Of a stretch of DNA of 64,000 bases, positions 11,067-21,755 are shown piece after piece; the first letter of the stretch is position 1, and each line of letters opens with the position of its first letter. A model generated the notes under the pieces. The model was not told where the DNA came from and did no database searches. It saw nothing but the letters and a program-made list of their open reading frames with translations. The stretch comes from Nyssa sinensis (Eukaryota; Streptophyta; Magnoliopsida; Cornales; Nyssaceae), in assembly GCA_008638375.1 (NCBI GenBank), contig CM018035.1, forward strand, positions 39,546,254 to 39,610,253, in the 5' to 3' direction. The position numbers and the translations under genes are program-made.

Positions 11067-12205
11067 TGTTTTCTTAAACCAAACGGCGGATAAGGGTAAT
11101 AAACTCATATAGGCTATCTAAACTGTGTACAGGATATTAAATTGAGCCCATATACGCGTAACCAAACGAACCGAATCAGGGTTTTTACACCCTTAAGCAA
11201 AACGACGTCGTCTCACTTATGCGGTGGCCCTATTCTCGTCATGACACGTGTCCAAGTCAACTCGCGTGACTCGATTCAAACACTAAGTCGACTCATCATC
11301 TTCTCCACTGTTTTCTCCACTGTTTCCCTAGTTTCTGGTTTTCTTCTTCTTCAATTTCGTGCATTTTGGCTCCCTAAATCCTTACTGTTTTCAAACAGAA
11401 ATGTTCCTAAGGCATCAAGAATCATTTTGGCATTCGTTTTAGGGATTAAACAAGTCTTATCAGCTCGGTTGAAGGTTTGATAATCAAACCTGCAACTCAG
11501 TCGTACATGCTTATTTTTGAGCCAAATCTCATGGGGTTTGTTCGGTTGTGCTTCTCTTTCTATAAGATTTCATTTCCAGTTCATAAAGGTGAGTTTTACA
11601 TCGAGTTTGAGGGATTGGGTTTCAAACTCGAAACCTGCAACTCTTATTTCCATAGTCATTTCTCAAGCTTTTTGATCACGCATTAGGGTTTCTAACATGC
11701 TTTTAGGGTCTAGTTAAAGTCTTGATAAACCAAATGGAGTTTGGTTTTGATGGGTTCAGACCTGTTGTAAGCAAGGTCCTCCAATGGTTGCCGTTCATGG
11801 TATGGTGTTTTAGATCGTTTTCAGGCTCCAATTTCATGCTTATCTAAGTTTAGATACACCCTAAACATCATTTATACATGAATTAAAGCTTAAAACAGTT
11901 TATACGTAAGGAAAATTCTAAAGAGAGAAAATTGATAGTTTCATGTATTCTCACCTTTTTGGGTTGTGATTGTTGATCCTTTACCCTTCTGATCCTTCCT
12001 CCTTCTTCTCTCTTCCTCTCAATGACTGAATGTGGTGGTGTGTGTGTAAGCAATATGTATATTTGTATATAGGTGTGTGTATGATTATTTTCTGATTTCC
12101 CCACCAACTAGGTTTTCCTCTTGCTTGTTGCAGCACCCATAATGAGTGCTTCTTCTACTCTACTGGGCAGGCCATCTTGGCCGGGTGTGTTTGTGTGGTG
12201 TTTCA

Positions 12206-12530
12206 GTTCTGTTCCATTCTGTTCGGTTATGATTTTTTATGTTCTGTTCCGTTCCGTTCTATTATGTTTTATTATGTTCTGTTCCGATCTGTTCTATTCT
12301 GATATGTTCTATTCTGACCTGTTTGTCTCTGATTGATACATTGTCATCATTTACTGTTCTATTCTGATTTGCTGTGTTCTGTTCTAATTTGTTATGTTCT
12401 ATCCTATTCTCCTCCGTTCTGATCTGTTATGTTCTGTTCTGTACGGTTATGTTTGTTATGATCTGTTCTGTTCTAATCTGTTTGTTCTATTTAGTTCGGT
12501 TTTGTTTTATTCTGCTTAAACTGCATTTAA
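12206..12530 (+). repeat. ttctg-rich degenerate repeat of L2
   Basis: Continuation of the L2 repeat tract after L3: dense tgttctgttc variants. The join at the duplicated GTTCT restores the tract seen at 8280-8350. Confidence 0.75.
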
Positions 12531-13185
12531 AGTGGATTTATGAAACTGTTATTTCTGATATGACTAAACTATCCCATGTGCTTTGTAAGCAAGAACTGGG
12601 TTTTGAAACTCATGACAGGGAACCTGTGTTACTCATTGGGCTTATTTAAGCTCACCCCATTATCCCAACATTTTTCAGGAATTATCTCCATTGGATTAGA
12701 AGGCATTATGATGTGACGTGGATAGGCCGAGTGGCGTTCCAAGTAAAGGATCTGATGGCACTCATTTGTGGATACTTGGATTATTGTGGATTAAATTTGG
12801 TTATTCTGGTGAGTGACCATGATTACATATGATATGATTAAATTTACTGATATTAGGACATGGCTGATGGTAATGGTACTCTAGAGAGATTAGATATGCT
12901 TTGTGTTATATGTCTGATTATAGATGTGTTCTGTGGTTAGAGTTATTAGTTATCTGATTTGACTTGCTCTGTGGTACATACCTCTACGGTAATTATAAAA
13001 GAGTTGCATTCCTGAATAAAAAGTTTTAAATTCTGCTGCATCTGACCCTACATTCGGAATGCAATTCATTGGTAAGTTTAGAAATTTGCCTTTGGTTGGT
13101 CGCATTGTCGGTAGGCAAACCGGCAAGGCAGCTAACTGGCATCACGTCCTCGACATCCGCGTAGGGTGGGGTTTGGGATATGACA

Positions 13186-13247
13186 CACACATACACACAC
13201 TCTCACCAACCTTATGTGCACACATATATATACTGCGCACACACATC

Positions 13248-13278
<31 letters not shown>

Positions 13279-13334
13279 CTACACACACACACACTGCTGC
13301 ACACATATATACATACATATATATATATATTGTT

Positions 13335-13368
<34 letters not shown>

Positions 13369-13628
13369 AATACATGCATATATACATGTATTTATCGCAC
13401 ATATATATATACTGATCATATATATATTTTATCATATACATGCACATACACACACATATATATATATATACGTGTCTATATACATTCATTACTGTATACA
13501 CGTATTCTTTCGAACACTTGGGGTTTTCGAAATCTAAAACGAACTATACATTCATACATCGTAAAATGAACCCTAACGTTTCGGTATTACAACAATTTTC
13601 TTGGTTTAATTTGGGTCGGGATATTACA
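13186..13628 (-). mobile_element. L1, outer part (LTR start at 13628)
   Basis: CA/TA microsatellites followed by the LTR start, read on the minus strand as TGTAATATCCCGACCC. The adjoining polypurine tract and pol remnant show that L1 is the 3' LTR of a minus-strand element. Confidence 0.75.
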
Positions 13629-13826
13629 ACCTCCCCCTCTTAATAGAATTTGGTCCCCAAACTTGGCATACTTTGTAATGCGAAGAGTTGAGGGTATTTG
13701 ACGCGTACTTTATCCTCTCGCTTCTAAGTGGCTTCCTCAATTCGGTGGTTTCTCCATAGCACTTTCACTAACGGAATAGTTTTGTTCTATAAAACTTGCT
13801 CTCGGTGATCCAAGATTTACACTGGT
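13629..13826 (-). pseudogene. pol: Chromovirus pol C-terminus with chromodomain-like tail, plus PPT
   Basis: Just inside L1 the minus strand has the polypurine tract AAGAGGGGGAGGT, preceded by a decayed reading frame. It contains TIPLVKVLWRNHRIEEAT, then a stop, then KVRVKYPQLF. This is the end of a Tekay/Del-type integrase tail (chromodomain-like), the same region as residues ~1599-1644 of the element at 47623-58771. Three stops are visible in ~50 codons. The remnant breaks off at about 13826, where L4 begins, so the rest of the element is gone or lies outside the window. Confidence 0.75.
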
Positions 13827-13829
13827 TGC

Positions 13830-15803
13830 TTAACATAGCAACGTAGCTAGTGTTCCCTTGACCTGAAGGTCATACTAAGCATCAGATGGAGTTTGTCACT
13901 GAACACAAATTTGACACTAATAATATATTAGGATCATACTACTTTCCACGAAGAGTATAGTGGAATCATAACTGGTTCTTGGCAATATACATAACTATAG
14001 CTTTTCGAAGGTTAAGGTTACGAGTTTGTAGCGAACATAACTAGCTGGCCCTCACGGCCCTAGGTACAGGTGTACAAATAGAGTCTATGCACAAGTGTAC
14101 AAAATCATGATCAAGATATATGTCAATCAATAAACACTTTCCACAAGATATAACAATATCAAATGTGGATTCAATAAACTTCTGGCATGTATGGAATACA
14201 ATAGGTAATATATGAAAAACTATTGACATGACTGGAAGTATCACATGTAGAGATTGGATATTACTTACCTCTTTCTGTATTTTTCTAGAAGGTCAAACCG
14301 CTTTCTCCTTTCCTCTTGGCATTCCTATGATTCATAAAACGCATCTCAGTCTATAGTTATATGAACTATGCTATGTATCAGATTTTATATCTCTTTACTA
14401 TTAGTATATGTTTTTTTACTTAAATAGACTCTACTATTGAATCCAGAACGTCAAACAAAGTCGGTTTAGACTTTCACAGATTTCAATTCAGACATCTATA
14501 CTAAAAAGGGTAAAATGGACATTTTGCACTTTTACGTGTTCTTACTTCTCGAGACCTATTTTTGTAAATCAGACTCTACTGTTGAGTCTGAAATGCTCGA
14601 AATAATAAAAATTCACTATTTGTTCACTTCAATCAAAGTTCGTTTGACTCTTTTTTGACTTAGGGGCATTTTGGTAATTTTTTTAATAATTATTTAAATT
14701 AAATATTATTTTATTACTTTGGGTCAAATCGTAATTATCATAAACTCCTGGTCAAATTCTAATTTCAAAAAGTTCTATTCCAATTTGGAATAGGCAAATA
14801 GTGGATAAACCCCTAAACCGTGGATAGGCTTATCCCTATTCCTATTCTAATTCAATTTTTATTTGTTATCCTTACATCCAAACAGCCCCAAATCAGATTT
14901 TTAAAACCTTATCAAAACTACACCATTTAGGATCTAACCCATATTTGGTTGAGCGGGCTGACCCGACCCAAACCCGTGGCTCAAATCCATGCGTGAATCA
15001 GCGCACAATGCGTTTTCTCCGGCCGTGCGCTGGTCATTTTCCCCGGTGACGGTGGCTTTTTTCTGGCGATGTTTCAACACCCAATCAATGGGTTCCTTTT
15101 CTACTCCTCATGGGAATTTCATATTCACCCTCGAAAATGAATTTTTGTCATCGGAAGGGCTCGAAAAAGGGAGTTGCAGCCAACTCTGGCGAGCTACCCA
15201 GTTTTTCGGCGAACTAAAATTTTTCTATTTCGTGGCTTTTTAGCCACTATTTTGAGCCCAAAAGTTTCCTACAAGGTGCTACACTTGTGGTCAATAATTC
15301 TCCGTTCATAAAACGAGCTAAATTGATCTAAAACCCAATGACCCGCAATTATCTTTCAACCTTCAACTTGATTTTTCTCACTCATTTCTTCACCAAATGG
15401 GCTGTGGTTTCTTCCTAAATTTACCATTTTTCATGCTCTTTAAAACCATTAAGCTTAGACAAGCTTTCATGCATAAAATTGAAAAATCTGAATTTCAAGT
15501 TTGCTTACCTCTTGAGCTTTTGGCGCGCAGTTTCTCCCCTTTTTCACTCCTTCTTCTTTCTTACTTCAATTTCTGAATGGTTCCGAATCTCTCTAAAGCT
15601 CTCAACTTCTTTTGTTTTCCTCTTTCTCTCTACTATTTTTCCATCAACAACTCACACACATATACACAAAATTCACCGCCCCACTTTTTCTCTCTCTTCT
15701 TTCTCTCTTCCTCCCTTCTTGGACTTTTCTCTCTCTTTTTTCTGCTTCCTATTTGTCTTGTTGCTTTCTTTTCTTTCTTTACTTTGATTTAATTTAGATA
15801 TTC

Positions 15804-15841
<38 letters not shown>

Positions 15842-16582
15842 AGAGACACACACTACACACACTTGGCAGCACATGTGTGCTGCCAACACTAAATTCCTCC
15901 ACTTGCATGCTTGTGTATGTATATTTATATATACACTAATTTTGTATATTATATATAATGTATACTTTATATATATATACTTTTATACGTATATACCTAT
16001 ATATATGTTATATATATACTCATATATATATATACATGTTGCACATTGCATGTGTATAACTATATATTTATATTCATTCATGTGGGTATATGATCTACTA
16101 TAGAAGTACATCGACGCATGTACGGGTCTATGTGCATGATTTTTTGTACTGTCTGGTTTCTCATAGGGTTAGTCCTGGGTTACTCAGAGTTGCCTGAATT
16201 CACTTATCGTATATTACTCAATTTGTGAATCTTACTATTCATCTTGAACTACGTGCCTATTACTGTACATAACTTACTATGATAGTTCGGTTTTCTTTTG
16301 GTATTATATTTATCGACTCGGTCTGTTCGTACTTAGCTTTTCCTAATCTCATAATTTCCTGAGATCATGGCTCGTATTATTTACCTCGATATGCGTACCC
16401 ATTACTGTATACTAAGCATCATGATAGTTCGGTATATTTTGGGGTCTACTGTTCTTGGTCTAAGTTGGTCACGGTTTACTTTTGGTACTATTTTCATTGA
16501 TTTGGTCTAATCTCGGTATTATCATTTGATCATTTTTGATATAAATGAAATTATTCTATTTTATTTGGGTCGGGGTCTTACA
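13830..16582 (-). mobile_element. L4: minus-strand LTR, 3' end truncated
   Basis: LTR start on the minus strand is TGTAAGACCCCGACCC at 16582. It contains the shared block (14410-14680), a conserved splice-donor-like site (G at 14268), a G/C-rich tract at 14957-14980 and TA repeats (15809-15836, 15920-16040). The terminal several hundred bases found in other LTRs are missing; the break abuts pol sequence near 13826. Pyrimidine-rich open frames at 15479-15797 are low-complexity and not supported as genes. Confidence 0.68.
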
Positions 16583-17074
16583 ACACTTATAAGCATACAT
16601 GTATGTACATGTATCAATATATATATATATATATATATATATTTATGCATGTATTTTCCCAGCGCTCATTTCTGTATTTTGATATATTTTACCGTATTGA
16701 ATATTTTTATTCCATAAAATATTAAGTTATAAAATGCCGATAAATTTGGCATAAAGCTAGGGCTCGGTGTCATCATTTACTTATTTTGCCGATAGTGGGT
16801 CCTGTTCGTATCTAATATTATATTCATTTTATTTTCATAATTAATGCTTCGTATTCGTCCCATTTATCCATCTTGGCACTCGGTCGACTGGGTTGTCTAT
16901 TTCCCAGGCATACACCATCTTTGTTGTTTTGGATTTATTTCATATCTTAGAATAATCAATCCCATTACTGTATTTTGAGCCATTTTGATATATTTTAAAC
17001 ATTATTATCACAAGGCTGACTTTAATGAGATCGGGGTACAGTCTGGGTTATGTCAGATTTTTTGGGGTATTATA
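16583..17074 (-). mobile_element. L5: first ~490 bp of another minus-strand LTR
   Basis: The boundary tttttggggtattata at 17074 has the form of an LTR start on the minus strand (TATAATACCCC). The body resembles the first ~500 bp of L4 (same cattactgta and gtctgggtta-like phrases). The remainder was not found. Confidence 0.5.
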
Positions 17075-18036
17075 GAAAACAACTTAGTAAATGCTCATTT
17101 CTTCATGAAAATGGACAAGGTTTGGTTTGTGATGACCCTCATACTATGGGGAGTCAATCTCCGTTCTAAAACTAGGTTTTATGTTCAAATGGAAAGGTTC
17201 TCTCTCTATGCCGTGACCTATAACTTGAAAGTTAGAGGCCTTTCTTTGGGTATTTTGATCATGGTCTAGGGTTTTTACAACCTTTGTGAGGTCTAGTTCA
17301 AATCCTAAGCAATGATTTCAAGTTTTATGGAGGTTGGTTCAGGTCTGAACTTTGAAGTTCATTAATGGCAGTTTTTTGTTTTTCTTGATTTCTTGGGTCT
17401 ATCTGACCCTGTCCCCCCCCCCCCTTAAACTATCATTGATAACTATAAAGTATATATATACAATCTAGGCTATGAAACTAAACTTAAAAACTTGAAGGAT
17501 TTTAGAGGTAGACTCACATTTTCTTGGGTTTTTGGTTGTAGCACTTTGCTCAGCTTTTCTCTTCTTTCCTTCCTTAGCTTTTTCTTCTTTCTTTCTATCT
17601 TTTCTTCCTCCTAAAGTATGTACTGCATGCATGTATATATAAGAAGCGCGCACACACACACTTATACCCAAATATCCCATTCCACCAGCTCTCTCTCTCT
17701 CTCTCTCTCTCTTTCTTCTTTTCTATTCTTTTTCTTTTTCTTTTCTTTCTGTTTTACTTGATATTTATGTATTATATATATATATATATGTATATATACA
17801 CACTAACACACACTCACCGACCTACACACACACCTCACATATATATACACACATATATAACACTACACACACTTTATATATATATATATATATTGCACAC
17901 ACGCGCACATTGCTGCACATATATATCTATGTATATAAATACCTCATCATTTATATATATATATGTATATTGTCTTATATATATATATATATACCTATCG
18001 TATATACGTGTATATACATACTATCATATATGTATA
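17075..18036 (-). mobile_element. L6, inner part (continues at 33042)
   Basis: Aligns by eye with 2750-3490 of L1 (shared phrases such as ggtctagggtttttagaac and gatttcaagttt), then CT repeat (17690-17712) and TA/CA repeats up to 18036, where the OTA element is inserted (GTATA 18032-18036). Its 3' part is missing at the left. Confidence 0.65.
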
Positions 18037-18599
18037 TGATGCTGCACTTTTCTGGTCGGTATGGGCTCCACTCATTGTTGCTTGTTGAACACTCAAAACT
18101 AGATCAGAGGGCCACCAGATTGACTCCGGCGGTAGCCGCTCCAATGATAAAGTCAATAAACTGAATTGAAAGGCTGTAATTGAAATTAATTGAATAAGTA
18201 TGAATTAAAATCGTACTTTAGGGCTTTATTTATAAGCTGTGGATTTCCTAAGTTGATTAGGATTTGGAGCTGTGAAAGTAGGGATTTGATCACCAGAGAA
18301 TGACAGTTACCATGTTGGACATTGCGCTTGAATGATACCTGTAGGTGGCAGTTTCCTTGTTAAATTTTGTTTCTTTATTATTAGCTCGGTAGGGTGCTTA
18401 AGGTGGCTGTGAGCTTGGAACCCTCTTGTGAGTGTTCGTAGTTCCTTCCGAGCTTGAGGTGAGTCTGAAGGTTGCATGGGCTTCTGATCAACAAGCTCTG
18501 GAGGTCATGTGTTTAAGCCTGCTCTGAATAGACGAGCTTTGGTTGTTCTGTAGGCACACGTGTCGTATGGAGATAGGTCTGTCGCTTTATGGTATATCA
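18037..18599 (-). repeat. 3' LTR of the OTA element
   Basis: Same sequence as 32487-33041 with scattered substitutions and small indels; TG..CA ends. The purine-rich tract next to it (minus strand GGTTCGGAAAGGAGTAGC, 18600-18617) is the likely polypurine tract. Confidence 0.93.
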
Positions 18600-18794
18600 G
18601 CTACTCCTTTCCGAACCTTAGTTAGCATTCCACGTAACTAGGGCTGAGGGTTTTCGCAATGTCACGGGTCTTGTCTTTCTATTTCCCCGGACGATCGTTG
18701 ATGTGGCATTTATTGCGCAGTCTGTTGTTTGGGCTTTCGAGGCCATCATTGGCCTCAACTGCTGTGACGGATTGGCTGGTTGGGCCCTATTTTT

Positions 18795-19058
18795 GTGAAA
18801 CTATATAAAGGGGGGAAGGGATACATGTACGCCTTTCCTTTCAGCATTTCCTTCATGTCAAAAGTTTACCTTGCCGTCAAGTTAGAGTGATCGGAAAGCT
18901 CAGAGAGATCAACGCTATTCGGAGCTCCCTCTCCCGGTCGCGTTTCGGGTTCGATTACTTTCCTCCCCTTTCGTCTTCCTTTCCATTTATTTCTTGTTCT
19001 TTTTCCTTTTTTGTTTATTCTTCTTTAATTTCTCTTCTTCCCCTTCGTTATTTTTGCA
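18795..19058 (+). promoter_or_regulatory. Putative promoter and leader of the OTA antisense gene
   Basis: TATA box ctatataaagg at 18801-18811 is followed by a pyrimidine-rich leader and the first ATG of the antisense frame at 19059. It lies inside the retrotransposon, on the strand opposite to gag-pol. Confidence 0.5.
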
Positions 19059-19995
19059 ATGTCGATCTCTACTGCATCTTCCGGTGTTGGTGATGGCCCA
19101 AGGAACTCCTCGAAGACGACCGTGTCGTCCTAAATTCATGTTGTAGGTACTAGCTCCTCCGGGAATAGGTCAGTAGGATCCCTTCCTAGTTCTTGTAACA
19201 TCCCAACTCGGGATAAGGCACGAAAATTGAGGTAAACCCAATCGAGTACACATAAACCGAGATAGATCGACTCAAAAAACGTAATACCAGTTGTAATTGA
19301 ACATGAGTTTCGAATGAATAGAATAATTTCATTTATCTAAAAAGAGTCAAATAATAATACCGAGCTTCAACCAGGCATTAATCATAATATCAAGATAAAC
19401 CAAGACCGATTTAGACCACGAATAGTAGACCCCAAAATATACCAAACTATTTTAATGAGTAGTATACAATAACGGGTACGATTACCAAGACAATCAGTAG
19501 AAGTTATAATCTCATGGAATTACGAGATTAAGAAAAGCCAAGTACTAACAGATCGAGCTGATAAATATAATTTTGAAATAAACTCGAGCCATCACAGTAA
19601 GTTATGTATCGTAATAGGCACACAGTTCGAGACAGATAATACGATTCATTAATTTAGTAATATACAATTTAAAAATAAAAGAAGTAAATTTTAAGTAATC
19701 CCGAGTACCTAGGAGTACTGCACAATAAACCCGAGCGGTACGGAGAATTGTGTGCATAGGTCAGTATATGTCTCGATATTCGTGCACAGTGTATTTTAAT
19801 AAATACAAGAATATATATATATATATATAAATAAATAAATATAAAGTATATACAAGTATATGTATATATATATAGTTATGTATGTATACATATATAGTAA
19901 ATATATGTATTGGAATAAATGTGTATATATATATATATAATGTAATTTATTATATATATATAATGTAATTTATTATATATATATATATATAAATA

Positions 19996-20676
19996 TGATG
20001 CTGCACTTTTCGACTCGCAATAAGTGTGGGGTCCGTGACCTGTAGAACACTCAGGAAGATGATCAGAGGACTACCGGATTGGCTCCGGCGGTAGTCGCTC
20101 CGATGCTTAAGTAAGTAAAAGGAATTGAAAGACTGTATTGAAAGCCAAAGAATGAGCATAAAAATAAAGCGTACCTTTAGGGTTTAATTTATAGGTCGTG
20201 GCCTTCCTAAGTTGATTAGGATTCGATGCCATGAATATAGGGATTTGATCATCGGAGATTGCAGTTACCTTGTGGAGTATTGTGTCGTAGATAGAGATAA
20301 TCATAGATAGTAGTTTCCGTGTTGAAGGCTGTTTCCTTATTCTCTGCTTGGCAGTTTTTAAGGAAGCCATAAGGTCGGAACCATATGAGATGTTGAATGA
20401 ATATTGCCCAGAGCACAAGGTCTGGAAGATATGCGCATGAGAATGCCTTGGAGGCTCCGCCTGCACTGTATGACCGAGTTTATCCGCTCTGTATGATGTA
20501 TATATATGAGGATGCCCTGAAGGCTTATGGCTGCTCTGTATGATCGAGAATATCAGCTCTGTATGATGTATATATGAGGATGCCCTGAAGGCTTATGGCT
20601 GCTCTGTATGATCGAGAATATCAGCTTTGTAAGAACACGTGTCTCAAGGTGATTGGTGTGTCTGTTTGTAGTATAT

Positions 20677-20678
<2 letters not shown>
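19996..20678 (-). mobile_element. L8: solo LTR of the OTA family nested in L7
   Basis: Same end motifs as the OTA LTRs (plus strand tgatgctgcactttt.. to ..tagtatatca) and the same internal phrases (gatttgatcac/atc, gcagttacc, gtgtgtctgtttg). Flanks aaata and atata differ by one base in an AT-repeat, so the target duplication is approximate. It contains a ~67-bp tandem duplication at ~20490-20632. Confidence 0.85.
20490..20632 (+). repeat. ~67-bp tandem duplication in L8
   Basis: Two near-identical copies containing gaggatgccctgaaggctta and ctgtatgatcgagaatatca; absent from the other two OTA LTRs. Confidence 0.8.
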
Positions 20679-20709
<31 letters not shown>

Positions 20710-21722
20710 CATACAAAGGCAAAGAAGTGAAAAAGAAAAATAAAGGAAGAAAAACAAGTGGAGCCGTGTGAGTGTGTATAGTGTATATCTTATATGTTAT
20801 ATATTATATATATATAACATATCAAGTGGATAAGAAAGCAATCGGGAAAGAAAGAAAAAAAAAAAAAGACAGAAAGTGTAGCAAGTGGGGCGTGTATATA
20901 TATATATATATATATTATATAAGTGGGTATTGTGTGGCTTGGAGAGAAGCAGCAAGGCTGCCGAAATATTGTACCAAAACAGTGTAGAGACAATCATGTA
21001 TATGTATATTATAGGTGTGTTGAGGTGGTGCAAAAATGTGGCGTACAGCAGAACAAGAAAAATGGGAAGGAAAAGAGAGCGAAAAGGGTGGGGCGTATGA
21101 AGGGCGATGCAAGTGAGAGAATTATATATATATATATATTTAAATATTGTATTGTGGGTGGAATACAGCAGTGGTGCAGCAAAAGAAAAAGAGAAAAATG
21201 GAGAAAGGGAGAGAGCAGCCGAAAGGGGGACGAAGCAGCAGCAGCAACAGCAGTGCTGCGCTGTGTGGGTTGTGTTGTGGCTGTGCCGCAAGTGGGAACA
21301 GCAGCAGTGCTGCAACAGGGAGAAGGGAAGATTGAGAGATTGGGTTGCTGCTATGGTAGAGGATCCATACGGCTGCTGTGATGAAAATTTGAGAGAATTG
21401 GTGCAGCAGTTCTCAGGATGTAGTATAGCAAGGTGGAAATAAAATAGTGCAGCCCATGAAGCTTTTAACAGGAACCAATTTATATATATATGTGTAAGTG
21501 ATTGTGACAGTGGAATGGAGAAATGGAAAAAGAGAGGGAGGAAGAAATCGTTGCAACAGGAGCTCCTGTTGGAACCTACAACAGGCAGCGGCTGCAACGG
21601 GTTCGGTCCTGGTGAGTGACTGTGGCTGCTGTCCAGTGCAGCGTAGCAAGCGGTGAAGGGTCTGATTGGGTTCCTGTGATGGATTAGAGTAGGAAGATGG
21701 AATTACCGCAGAAGAATTCATG

Positions 21723-21755
<33 letters not shown>

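Larger units (their letters stand above)
8351..12205 (-). mobile_element. L3: minus-strand solo LTR, 3,855 bp, TSD GTTCT
   Basis: Flanked by perfect GTTCT (8346-8350 and 12206-12210); ends TG..CA on the minus strand. In LTR order (minus strand): start at 12205, an AT-rich region, a G/C-rich region near 11200, two tRNA-like modules (antisense), the shared block at 10320-10680, the small ORF 9812-10066, a splice donor (G at 9815), two hairpins (9213-9259), a splice acceptor (8787-8786), a GC hairpin (8625-8636), and the end at 8351. It is collinear with L13 over almost its whole length, but L13 has ~650 bp extra at its start. Confidence 0.92.
3491..13185 (+). mobile_element. L2: plus-strand LTR, interrupted by L3 (5.8 kb without L3)
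   Basis: Starts tataacaccc (terminal TG changed to TA) and ends ..gggatatgaca at 13185. CACAC flanks both ends (3486-3490, 13186-13190), but this sits in a CA repeat, so the target duplication is only moderate evidence. A second start-like motif tgtaacaccc lies at 3638, so the first ~150 bp may be a duplication or a nested end. Order inside: 204-bp tandem duplication, U3-type repeat blocks (5850-6700), 66-bp minisatellite (7343-8275), then L3, then a ttctg-rich tract and a splice-acceptor-like tttttcag (ends 12678). It behaves as a solo LTR: no internal region is attached. Confidence 0.65.

Noticed and set aside
3486..13190. CACAC as conclusive target duplication of L2
   Set aside because: It lies in a CA microsatellite, so a match is expected by chance; kept only as weak support.
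13059..13643. Tyr/His/Thr-rich open frames
   Set aside because: Products of CA/TA microsatellites at the L2/L1 border.
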